A DNA stretch of 64,000 bases, from NCBI GenBank assembly GCA_003313425.1, contig NHZP01000043.1:345773-409772 (forward strand), read 5' to 3'. The notes below the pieces were generated by a model, which worked only from the letters and a program-made list of their open reading frames with translations, was not told the DNA's origin and searched no databases. The stretch is from Pseudopyrenochaeta lycopersici. Lineage: Eukaryota > Ascomycota > Dothideomycetes > Pleosporales > Pseudopyrenochaetaceae. Positions 20,096-29,331 of this stretch are shown piece by piece (the first letter of the stretch is position 1; the number at the start of each line of letters is the position of its first letter). Both the position numbers and the translations under genes were made by a program.

Positions 20096-23000
20096 CAGTG
20101 TTCGAAATGGATGGAGGAGGATCCTCCACCTCCATATCCATAAATCCATGGAGGTTTGGATGGATTGCCAAGCTCATTGGGTCCACCCATATGACACGCC
20201 CAATGTTTACAATCTACATAATGAAAACCTTAAATAAACAGTGAATATCAAGTAAAGAGCTAAGGTCTCATGAACTCGTTTGGTTAAGCTAGATATGATG
20301 GATTTTGAATGGCTATCTAATTGCTAACCTGGCTGCTATTGTCGGAGTAGAGAGACTCTTTAAAGAGGACTATCTCATCGCGAGGATCCAGCTCTAGTTG
20401 AAATGGGAGATCGTCACCGCTGTTATTAAAGATATTGGCCATCTGACTGCCACGAAGCTCCTGAGTGTGCTCTCCTATCTTTACCAACCCATTTCTCCCC
20501 CAGTTAGCGAGGCAAATAGAGGCTTCTACTGAGTCCTCTCTTAGGCGAGCTCTACGCGGGGAGATCATGTTGCCGGCCAAGCTGAAGATCCTCTCTGCCT
20601 CACTGCTCATGGCCGGGATAGAGAGGATATCAATCGCCATCCGCGAGAGGCGCGGGTACTGAGCTTTGACGGAAGGCCTCATCCAGAATTCAAAGGGCGC
20701 TAAGGTAGAGTTGTGCTCGAGGCGATCAGCAAGATAGCTATCGAGCTCACTCTCAATCATAGGTGCAAGGGAGATCTTTCGAGTCTCCTCAAGAGCTTCA
20801 TCAATTTGACGAAACTTTGGCTTCTTGCGTCGTCGTCGGTTGCCGGATATCTCTGAGAGAGCCTCCTGGGATGAGATTAATGGCCCAGAGATTAGTAGTT
20901 CCTCATACTCCTTTTGGTATAGCTCTTTGACGAGAGCAACACCGCTCTGAGCGTCTTCAAGGCCCCATTCTCGCTCCAAATATTGCCGCTTAAGGCGAGG
21001 ATTAAGGAGGATCGCCGCTGTGTAGGCGGGCGTGCGGTCGGTGATTCTATAGTAGTAACTTGCTTTCTGCCAAGCCTGCTCAATTGCCACCCAGACTGGC
21101 TGATCAGGGGGATATTCAGCGTAATGGAGCTTCAGTTTCTCGAGATTCTCAAGGAGGATCTTCAGGACAGGTACAACGTCTGCGAATCCACTTGCAGAGG
21201 CCTCGTTTGGCCTACTTTCAAGCTTCTTAGTTCCGTCTTTAAAGGGCTCGAGTAGCTCTGCAATCTCTGCAATAATCGCCCAGTCGTCAGGCTTCATACG
21301 ATTCTGGAGAATGATCCTCGTCACTGAGTCCTCAGGCCGCTCAGAGAGGGGTTTTTCGACCCGCTCTTTTACCAGGTATTTAAGACGGAGTGTCTCAAGG
21401 TCTAGGAAGTGCTCAATTGCTCTACGGAGCCTTAGGGCGCGTACTATCATGTCGTAGGTTGAATTCCATCGAGTCGAGTTATTCATAATAAGGCTAAGAA
21501 TCTGGGAATCGCCAGAAGCATTTGGGTGATTCTCTTCCCATATAGTCTTTTGGGCGTTATTGAACCGTTGAAGTCGTCCTGGAGACCTTCGAATCCATCG
21601 AACAATAGTCGCGAGATGGCCAATTGGGCCCTTCTTTCGCCATGCGGTAACCTCATATTTTAGGTTATTAATATTGGCGACAACGTTCTCAAACATCTCG
21701 TAGTCTGCTCCCCAGAGGACCTCTTTGGCGACAATATTAATTATATGGCCAGAACAACGGAGGCGGCGCCAGCGAGGATTCAAGCAGAGCTCCTTGCAAA
21801 TAAGCTCTACTGCCTTATCGTTAATTGTGGGGTTATCTAGTACAAAGTAACCAATCCTCTCTTGAATCCCGTAGTCGTTGATAACTCTTAGAACGTCAGT
21901 GCAGAGCTCTTTTCCACCATGAGTATCAGCTAACTCTGTAAGAGCTAAAAGAGCTGATTGGCACTTGCCATCTTTGTCAACCCAGTGAGCGACAACACCA
22001 TTAAGAGCCTTTATCCTTCGGGAAGTCCAGACGTCAAAGGACAGGTGGATTTGGCTGCAAGAGCTTGTAAGAAGCTTCCTAATATCCGCCTTATGCTGCT
22101 TAAACTCTTGCATAACCCACCTCTGGACTGTGCGATCAGTTGGCAATCTTGATCGATTCGAAAAGGGCGTTAGGCGAGAGAGTAGTGTTCGAAAATAGGG
22201 GCTCTGAAGCTTATAGAAGGGGATGTTGTCGAAAACCACCCATCTTAGGAGGTCCTTGTTAGAGATATCTTGATTAAATAACTGGGTGAGCTCGTTCAGG
22301 ATCCGGCGCTGCACAGGGTCGTTTCTATCTAGCCTATCTAGGAGAGTTTCGTCGTCAAATTGGGCGTCGTGAGGAAGGTCTTTCTCTATCTCGAAGGTCG
22401 TATGATGGAGGTTTCTAAAGTGATCTCGGGCACTGCAGCGGCCTTTGGTGATATTAAGCTTGCAGGTTGACCTCCGGCCAATCGTATAACACGTATGGCA
22501 TAAGAAATAGGTTAGAATAGCCCTCCGGCCATTGCCTTGATCCACTCGAGCCTCGAGAGGCACTCCGTACTTCCACCACCATGCGCGAGTCTTGATAGCC
22601 TTTGATGGCAGAGTGAGGCCGTCAAGCGCCGGATCATCAAAATCCACCCAGGAGTAGTCGAAAGGCGATTGAAAAACAGGTCTACTATCCTTATTGGTGC
22701 GCTGCAGCCTAGTAGGGACCAGAACGTTCTCAGACTCCAGCTCTGTGAGTGACTCTTCATCCGAGGTCAAGTCAGCTCCATCAGATGGCGGTTGTGCAGA
22801 GGGCGAAGGAGCGTCAAGGGATGATTGAGTTCGCTTTCTCGACTGGATAGCAGCCTGATAAGACGATTGCGACCCCTCTGGCGGCATTTGATTAGGTACT
22901 GGGCGAAATAGAGGTCAGTGAGTGAGGGAATGGAGAGAATCGCTGATGAGATGGATGAGACAACGTAAGAATCACCGCTGAGCACAGGCCAACTATCCAC

Positions 23001-23150
23001 TTCACTGCGGCGACTATAGCTTCAGTATTCCCCAAAAGGATAGCTGAAACGTCTCTCATACGCCAAGAGGTCCTTCCAAACCTCCATGGCTCTCTGGAAA
23101 TGGATGGAGGTCCATGGAGGTGGATTTACCTCCATCCGTTTCGAACACTG
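20096..23150 (-). mobile_element. hAT-4 element nested in Tc1-1
   Basis: A 3055-bp element with near-perfect terminal inverted repeats (CAGTGTTCGAAATGGATGG inward from 20096, same with one change from 23150) and an exact 8-bp target duplication TTTGAAGC (20088-20095, 23151-23158). Subterminal zones are rich in CCTCCATGG/GGATGGAGG words. Same terminal grammar as hAT-3, so the two belong to one subgroup. Confidence 0.95.
20317..22887 (-). CDS. Intact hAT transposase of hAT-4 (856 aa)
   Basis: One uninterrupted frame from ATG (MPPEGSQSSYQ) to the stop. After a low-complexity acidic N-terminus comes a BED-type zinc-finger region (YFLCHTCYTIGRR ... HFRNLHHTTF), then the RNase-H-like core with IHLSFDVWTSRRIKALNG, GYFVLDNPTINDKAV and RLRCSGHIINIVAKEVL, and the hAT dimerisation region MAIDILSIPAMSSEAERIFS plus SICLANWGRNGL. 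Related to the hAT-3 transposase. Complete termini, target duplication and open frame make it a likely autonomous element. Confidence 0.93.
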   Translation of the reverse strand: MPPEGSQSSYQAAIQSRKRTQSSLDAPSPSAQPPSDGADLTSDEESLTELESENVLVPTRLQRTNKDSRPVFQSPFDYSWVDFDDPALDGLTLPSKAIKTRAWWWKYGVPLEARVDQGNGRRAILTYFLCHTCYTIGRRSTCKLNITKGRCSARDHFRNLHHTTFEIEKDLPHDAQFDDETLLDRLDRNDPVQRRILNELTQLFNQDISNKDLLRWVVFDNIPFYKLQSPYFRTLLSRLTPFSNRSRLPTDRTVQRWVMQEFKQHKADIRKLLTSSCSQIHLSFDVWTSRRIKALNGVVAHWVDKDGKCQSALLALTELADTHGGKELCTDVLRVINDYGIQERIGYFVLDNPTINDKAVELICKELCLNPRWRRLRCSGHIINIVAKEVLWGADYEMFENVVANINNLKYEVTAWRKKGPIGHLATIVRWIRRSPGRLQRFNNAQKTIWEENHPNASGDSQILSLIMNNSTRWNSTYDMIVRALRLRRAIEHFLDLETLRLKYLVKERVEKPLSERPEDSVTRIILQNRMKPDDWAIIAEIAELLEPFKDGTKKLESRPNEASASGFADVVPVLKILLENLEKLKLHYAEYPPDQPVWVAIEQAWQKASYYYRITDRTPAYTAAILLNPRLKRQYLEREWGLEDAQSGVALVKELYQKEYEELLISGPLISSQEALSEISGNRRRRKKPKFRQIDEALEETRKISLAPMIESELDSYLADRLEHNSTLAPFEFWMRPSVKAQYPRLSRMAIDILSIPAMSSEAERIFSLAGNMISPRRARLREDSVEASICLANWGRNGLVKIGEHTQELRGSQMANIFNNSGDDLPFQLELDPRDEIVLFKESLYSDNSSQVSN

Positions 23151-24301
23151 TTTGAAGCAAGGAAGCTATCCTGGCTCGAGCTAGGCTTTGAGGCTGGTGT
23201 TGAAGGAGTCTCAGCACGTACTATCTCGCGCACGATGGGCGATACTATGAGCTACTCTAAGTGCATCGCATGCCAGAAGAGATGGGTCAATAGTAGCACA
23301 GCTCAGGCAAGAAAATCCTGGGCGTCTGCCATGCTTCAGCGCTATCCTGATGCGAGAGACTGGCACCAGGTCAAGTTTTCTGACGAGGTACACTGGGCTA
23401 CTGGTCCTCAAGGCAGTATATATATCGTGCGCAAGCCAGGTGAGCGCTACTGCAGTGACTGCATCCAGCAGCGAGATGAGAGAGATGATCACGAGCGCAA
23501 CCTTAAGAAAGTACATGCCTGGGCGGCTGTTGGCTTCAACTTCAAGTCAGCTCTCACCTTCTATGACATCCCTAGCAATGGCAATGGCAAGATGACGCAG
23601 CGCGCCTATATAGATCAGATCCTTGAGCCTGTCGTCAAGCCCTGGCTTGAACGAGGAGAGAACTTTATACTTGAGGAGGATAGCGACTCAGGCCACGTAC
23701 CAGGCAAAAATAACATAGTACGGCGGTGGAAAGATAAGAATAGGCTCAAGAGTTACTTTAACTGTCACTCTAGCCCTGACCTAGCTCCTATAGAAAACTG
23801 CTGGCAACCACCAAAGCAGTACGTCAAGAAATTTCCGCACTGGGATGAGAGAGATACACGTGAGCTCGCTCTTGAAGGCTGGGAGAAGGTAGATCAAGGC
23901 TTTATCAACGAGCGTGTCAATTCTATGCCAAATAGGCTGAGAGATTGCATTGAAATGGATGGTCAAATGACTGGGTGGTGACCTGGCACGCCTGGGCTCG
24001 TGCGCGCTCTATCTTGACAGCTACAACGCCAAAAAACGATAGATATAGCTGCCTCTAGTCAATCTACAGCCTCACGTCAAAATCAGCTTGAAAAATGCTT
24101 AAACGTCCTCCTCTCCATAGTAATTTGTGTGTGTTGGGGGACGCCAAGCCATCCGCGGTACGGCTTTTTTGTCACCCGCGTGACAGGATCTTGAATTGAT
24201 CCTGGCCGAGGTCGCGGCCTGGTACGAAACGTAAATATGAAGAGCTCACAAGTGCAAATGTATCGGGTAAGGTCACTAGCGGCAACGAATGCATTTTGCT
24301 T

Positions 24302-25526
24302 TCATTCTGACGAGCTTTTAATTGACGCGTCTTCGTATTCAGGGTCATCCTCCGCCATACGCTTCGCTGCTCTCTCCTCCTGCCCAACGTACTTTGCTTC
24401 ATCACCGGAAGTGATTTGGTCTGGAGGTGTCTCCGCTCTTTTTCGCTTCTTGAGGCCAGGTGCAATTGAATCTTCGCTCAACGATTCTAGCCGCGCTACC
24501 TTAGTCTCCGCCGCATCAAGATATTCGCAGAGCTGTTGAGTAGTAATAACTATTTCTCGATCTTTGTCTCTGCTCTCACGAAGTGCAAGTTCTTTATTAG
24601 CAAAGTCACTCAGTTGAAGCCGCAGGCCTGGGTGCTCGGTAGGATGTCCTTGCTCGTTACGGAACACCTAGATAGGATGTCAGACACGTGAGATAAGAGA
24701 AGCTTATTAAGGAATACAGCATACCTCATCTGCAACTTCTTGAACTGCTCTCAACTCATTTCCGTCCACATGGGTTCGCCATACCGATAACGTTGCCTTT
24801 CGCGACCTCTTCTTCCCGTATTCAATATCCAGACCAACAACCGCTTGTACGCTCGCATTTGAATCTAGAAGATAATCTTCCGCTAGTCGCCCCAGCCTCT
24901 TCCTTTTGTGCGAATATGCCACCTCGATTATAACTCCTGGGTATTTTGCATCATCATGCCAGAAAGATGTGTCCGGCTCACGTTTCGACTTTGTGGCAGA
25001 AGGAGCATCGTCAACTGGGAAGTATATTTCGGTGGAACGAGCCGGGTACACCTTCTGGGCAAAAACCGCCGCATCGCCAGTTCCTTCACGAATCGATTTC
25101 AGCTGACTGAATATGGCATCCTCAACGCGAGCGATGAACAGTTCGTGTACTGCTGTAGGCATGCGAACGACAAGACTATCACTTTCTCTGCTGTAATCAT
25201 ACCTGCCACATCTCTGTTGTCAGCAGCCGTCGGTCATTTTTCCTGCACACGCACCGTATCTTGTCTTTGACGTATCCCGACAGCACCTCGTCTCGCTCAA
25301 GCTGACGCTCTATCTCATCGTAATCTCCTTCCGCAAGCTGAAACTCTGTCCACGGGAGTCGCTTAATGTGCCTTCCGGCCCGGATCTCTTCGAAGAGCGC
25401 GATGACTCGATGGACTTGCGCAAACTGCTTCTCGTCGGTCGGCGGCGGCGTCAAAGGGTGATTTGCGAAACTCGAAGGCGGTGTGATGTTGGGGTTCTGT
25501 GTTATGGGAGCCTGCGACGAAGACAT
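24302..25526 (-). CDS. PD-(D/E)XK nuclease-like conserved fungal protein (371 aa)
   Basis: Exons 25526-25255, 25202-24725 and 24667-24302; both introns have GT donors, CTGAC branch sites and AG acceptors, and phases fit. The N-terminus is disordered (PPSSFANHPLTPPP). The middle, about residues 90-260, reads VVRMPTAVHELFIARVEDA, then KREPDTSFWHD and PGVIIEVAYSHKRKRL, then VQAVVGLDIEY; the spaced D and E-V-x-x-S residues resemble Uma2/DUF820-like restriction-endonuclease folds. The C-terminus is charged with basic (KKRKRAETPP) and acidic stretches. The biochemical role is unknown. Chosen start: ATG of MSSSQAP; the frame extends upstream without ATG. It lies between two Tc1 elements and appears unbroken. 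Confidence 0.72.
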
Positions 25527-25787
25527 AGCCGTATGTTGCTCTGCATCGCGAAGTTGCACGATGGCTGTCACAAGACTTATCGCGATTCAGATGTTGAGCG
25601 TTTGGTTGACTCAGCAACAGCGCTAGGCAGCCGCCAAGGCAAAATCCAGCTGCAACAACGCCATGCTCGCGCGAGTGAGGATAGCTCATCAAAGGTCGCA
25701 AGCATGCCTGAGTTGTGCGCGCCAAGTACGGGGTCCCGTTTTGATTCCCGCAGTGGATGGGCCCGGATTCCTCTCCCAAGATCCGAT

Positions 25788-27316
25788 CACGCGAAACCAA
25801 AAATAAAACCGACACCAAAATGCCTTGGCAGTCCTCACCACCACCAAAATCACTTATTGAGAGGAGGATTTCTGTGCATTTTCAGAACAAAACAAGCTAC
25901 AAAGGCCTTGATTTTCATGAGGCTACTCGCTTAGGTGTAGATAGCTATATAGAGCGCTTTTTTGGTGTTGCGAATCACGTTTTTTGAGTGTTTGCCCAGT
26001 TTTCCAACCACCCCACCAACCAACTCAGTATCCAGTCATCCTCCCCTCCATCTCAATACAGTCTTGAAGTCTCTGTGGCATGCTATCTATCCTGGTGTTT
26101 ATAAAGTCCTGACTCACTTTCTGCCACCCCTCATGCGCCATCTCACGCGTCTCAAACTCATCCCAATGTGGATACCTCTTGAGGTACTGCTTTGGCACCT
26201 GCCAACAGTTCTCAATTGGCGCAAGATCTGGTGAGTTAGGACAGTTGAAGTAGTGATCCAACCCGTTTTGGCGCTTCCAAGTTGCTACAATATTGGTGGT
26301 TGAGCCTCTCCCATGACCGCTATCATTGTCCTCCTCTAGTACAAAGTCGTCACCACGTTCAAGCCAGGGCTTGACTATTGGCTCAAGTATCTGATCACGG
26401 TACACCTTTAGTGAAAGCTTGCCGTTCTTATTGCCAGGTGTGTTGTAGAAGTAGAGGTTGGATTTGAAGTTGTAACCAACTGCAGCCCAGGTATGTGCGC
26501 ACTCCCACTCTTTCTCATCATCCCGATTGAGTTGCTCCTGGATACAGTCACTACAGTATCGTTCACCTGGCTTTCGAATAATGCGCAGCTTCCCTTGGGG
26601 CCCTACTCGCCAGTGTACTTCATCGGAGAATCGAATTTTCCGGTATCCCTCAGGCTCCGGGCCACATATCCCAAGCAGCATCTCACTGAACTTAACCCTC
26701 TGGTTGGCAGAGCGTTTAGAGACCCAGCCCTTAGTACAGGCTACACACTTGTGGTAATCCATAGAGCCAAGATGGGTACGTAAAGTATTACCACAGACAC
26801 CAAAACTGAGCTCCTCTGCTAGCTGTTCCCATGTCAAAATGCGTGCCTCCCACCCTACATCTTGAGGGAATCGATCAGCTTGCTCAAGCTGTTGGAGATA
26901 ACTTTGGCTTGCGACCGCGGCGCTCCTTAACTGCAGGGTTGTTGTGATGAGTTCTATCAAAAGAAAACTGCGGCAAGTCATCTGGCACCTCCTCCTCTAT
27001 GCCCTCCTTCAGTATAGCCCAGCCCTGGTGGTGGGAGACGCCGTAGAACCTGAAAAGGTCAGAATGGTAGTAGGAGATCCCCATTGCGTCGTTGAAGTCA
27101 GCAGCGCCTCGTATGCGGGCTTTCTTAGGGGTACTGATATTAAGGATACCATTACTGCGCATTGTGGAAAAGATTCGCACAGTTTTTTTTAGATTTGGAT
27201 ATGTGGTTGTGCTATAAAGTTGGGTTGAAGTTGGCGACTTTCTCATATCGTCATCGGTTTTGGTGGTTGGGATGGCCCAAGCGTTTTGGTGTCGGTTTTA
27301 TTTTTGGTTTCGCGTG
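25788..27316 (-). mobile_element. Tc1-2: Tc1/mariner-type element
   Basis: A 1529-bp element with terminal inverted repeats of about 60 bp, the outer 33 bp perfect (beginning CACGCGAAACCAAAAATAAA). The outermost CACGCG is shared with Tc1-1, showing a common family. The flanks (CCGAT left, CTAGA right) do not show a TA or longer duplication. Contains one transposase frame with a frameshift. Confidence 0.85.
26025..27162 (-). pseudogene. Tc1/mariner-type transposase of Tc1-2, one frameshift
   Basis: The N-terminal frame starts at MRSNGILNISTPKKARIRG and runs through HSDLFRFYGVSHHQGWAIL to ERRGRKPKLSPTA; a one-base shift near 26890-26915 moves it to the main frame, QLEQADRFPQDVGWEARIL. The DDE core is complete: IRFSDEVHWRVGPQG, FVLEEDNDSGHGRG and SPDLAPIENCW. 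Closely similar to the Tc1-1 product (both have GERYCSDCIQ, PWLERG and DCIEM). Inactive unless the shift is bypassed. Confidence 0.88.
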
Positions 27317-27465
27317 CTAGAGTAGCTACGGTTAATCTGGAAGCTGCATATTATTTGCTACAGCAGGTTGCACCATGCTGTAAAGTTGCAGGGAAAATGG
27401 GTAATATTTACCTAGTTAATTTCTTTTCTGATGACTACGTCCCAGTCACCATCCTAAAGGAGGAG

Positions 27466-27466
<1 letters not shown>

Positions 27467-27525
<59 letters not shown>
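27467..27525. repeat. (AGT)n trinucleotide microsatellite
   Basis: About 19 uninterrupted AGT units followed by a NotI-like GCGGCCGC word. Not in a recognisable coding region. Confidence 0.95.
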
Positions 27526-27776
27526 CGGCCGCAGAGGCATGTAATCTTTTATTTCCCATCTGAAGTCAATCCCTGCGCACACAGAAAGCCCTCCACAACG
27601 AAATAAAGCCACAAACACTTCGATTTCCGACAAATCTCATTTCATGCACACCTCGATCTTTGCTATGCACAAACAATCCAACTTCCTCGCTACAGCACCA
27701 CCGTCAAGCTCGTCCCGTCGTTGGAGCATCAACATAGCACCCACGTGTCCAGCTCTTCGTAGCCGATTCGGGAGAC

Positions 27777-28766
27777 TCAGTCGGAATAGTAATATTCGTA
27801 GTCGCAATCGTCGATAATGTCCCTACAGCTGGTCGGACCGTCGTCATCCCAGTATTCTGACTCCAGAGAGAACTCCCCTCTTTTAAATATGAAGTCGGCA
27901 GAGCGCAGGCGCTGAACGTGACAGCGTCCTGGCATCGTTTTTTCCAAAATATGAAGTGTGTCTTCTTTCTTGTTCGCATCTACCACAATCTGAGCTGTCT
28001 TGGGAAGAGCCTGGCCCAGGTACTCCAAGATTGGCGTTAACCACGCCATCCATTCCTTCAAGACGTCCTCTGGTTCTACTCGGGGCCATGCGTACGGAGA
28101 AGGAGGCTCCGGCTGCTCAGCGATTACTCCTAATATCGAAAGGCTACCGAGAACACCATCCCAAATTTTCCGGTCCATGCAGAAACCCGGGCAGTAAGAA
28201 ACTCCCATGGGTCGTAACACCAAGATCATCTTCCGCAGCTTCGCCCTTGTCTCAGAACTAAACAATTTCATGAGATTCAACTCCTCGTCACGGTGAATAT
28301 TGACTGTGAAAGTATTCCTTCCGTAGAGCATTTCTTTTACCTCATCCGCGATCTGGCGGCAAACGAGAAGGAGTCCGGGTAAGGCACTTCGACGAGACGG
28401 AAAAATTGCAGGACGATATCGCTGGGACATCTGACAATAGTCGTCCAGCCTAGAGGGCTCATATTCGTCCTCTTCGTCGCTATCCTCCCCATCTGTCAAA
28501 GAGTCCCCAAGGCTTTCCCAATCATAGTGAGGGCAGTCGTTTTCTTCGAGGGAACAATTGGCTCGACTTGTGTCGTATCCATCCCCGGTCCTGTCCAAGC
28601 GCCAAAGCGGCTCGACCCATCCCCTAGGGCGATTTTGGTGGTTCAAATCGCCAGAACAGCTAAAGCAAAGATTTTCTGGGATGCAGAATCGATAGACTTG
28701 CTGGCGAATTTCCAGCGGCAGGGCCAGGAAGGCACTAGAGTTGGAGGAGGGAAGAGCGGGTACCAT
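27777..28766 (-). CDS. DUF7730/F-box-like conserved fungal protein (329 aa)
   Basis: Single exon from ATG (MVPALPSSNS). The N-terminal FLALPLEIRQQVYRFCIPE and the later LLLVCRQIADEVKEMLYGRN are the two signature blocks of the large family of fungal proteins with an F-box-like start (DUF7730-type). Between them is an acidic low-complexity stretch (TDGEDSDEEDEYEP). The remainder is predicted globular, ending in an aspartate/tyrosine-rich tail. Members are numerous in Pezizomycotina and of unknown function. It appears complete and may be one of the few ordinary host genes here. Confidence 0.75.
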   Translation of the reverse strand: MVPALPSSNSSAFLALPLEIRQQVYRFCIPENLCFSCSGDLNHQNRPRGWVEPLWRLDRTGDGYDTSRANCSLEENDCPHYDWESLGDSLTDGEDSDEEDEYEPSRLDDYCQMSQRYRPAIFPSRRSALPGLLLVCRQIADEVKEMLYGRNTFTVNIHRDEELNLMKLFSSETRAKLRKMILVLRPMGVSYCPGFCMDRKIWDGVLGSLSILGVIAEQPEPPSPYAWPRVEPEDVLKEWMAWLTPILEYLGQALPKTAQIVVDANKKEDTLHILEKTMPGRCHVQRLRSADFIFKRGEFSLESEYWDDDGPTSCRDIIDDCDYEYYYSD

Positions 28767-29331
28767 TGTCGTTTCCGTAGATCATAGTACAGATGAAGGC
28801 GATATCACGGCACCCTAGGGCTCAAAGCAAGATAGATATCTGGAACAATCCCGGGTATTGACGAAGAGAGCAAGACGGGGAACATAAGCGGAAGTACGCG
28901 GGATAGCTAAATTGGGCCGTTACATTGGCCCGAGCGATCACGCGACGCGGATCCTGCGAGGGGTCACGAGGCTGACAAAAATGCGGCACTAAGACACTGC
29001 GTCTTTCTTCGAATTATTACAGTACTGCAGCAACTACGTTTTTCAAAGAAATTCCCCTTAAATTGGAAAATAAAAATTTATTTATTCAGTCCTTTTAGTT
29101 GTTAATTTTTCGTCTCTTAGAAAGAAGGCCTTAAAACGAAGGAAATGAGCATTTGGATGAGGTGGTGTCGCTTGCCGCGTGGAAGGTCTCGAATGTTCGG
29201 GTGTTGGCCAGAGCACAGACTAAATATGAATGCGTGCGCAGGGTCTGAGTTGGCGTGTCGTGCCAGCGGAGAAGAGCTGAGTGGACTTATCTTGTGCTGC
29301 AGGAAAGATGTCGTAATCACATATCTAAGTA
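28767..29331. other. Intergenic, nothing recognised
   Basis: Contains the presumed promoter of the 27777-28766 gene and an AT-rich stretch near 29050-29110. No supported gene. Confidence 0.4.

Larger units (their letters stand above)
19851..23981 (+). pseudogene. Tc1/mariner-type transposase of Tc1-1, split by hAT-4
   Basis: The 5' part (19851-20095) encodes EYMEARGIPRSKADVFRFNG and ERRGRPSVISNEQLRKMDRI; the 3' part (23159-23981) continues with RKLSWLELGFEAG. Joined across the insertion with one target copy, the frame gives 355 residues. The DDE core has VKFSDEVHWATGPQG, ILEEDSDSGH and SPDLAPIENCW. An upstream ATG at 19807 lies in another frame; an A5 run near 19843 marks a one-base shift if that was the original start. 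Interrupted by hAT-4 it cannot make a full transposase. Confidence 0.88.
19680..24182 (+). mobile_element. Tc1-1: Tc1/mariner-type element split by hAT-4
   Basis: Imperfect terminal inverted repeats start CACGCGGGTGA at 19680 and (complement) at 24182, followed by an A-rich run and a GC-rich block in both arms. Without the 3.06-kb hAT-4 the element is about 1.44 kb, normal for the superfamily. No clean TA duplication is visible; a 5-bp word ACAGG occurs just outside both ends, which may be chance. It encloses the Tc1-1 transposase frame. Confidence 0.75.

Noticed and set aside
27467..27525. Trinucleotide repeat as a coding polyamino-acid tract
   Set aside because: In the frames that could be extended it meets stops (TAG) or has no neighbouring coding similarity.
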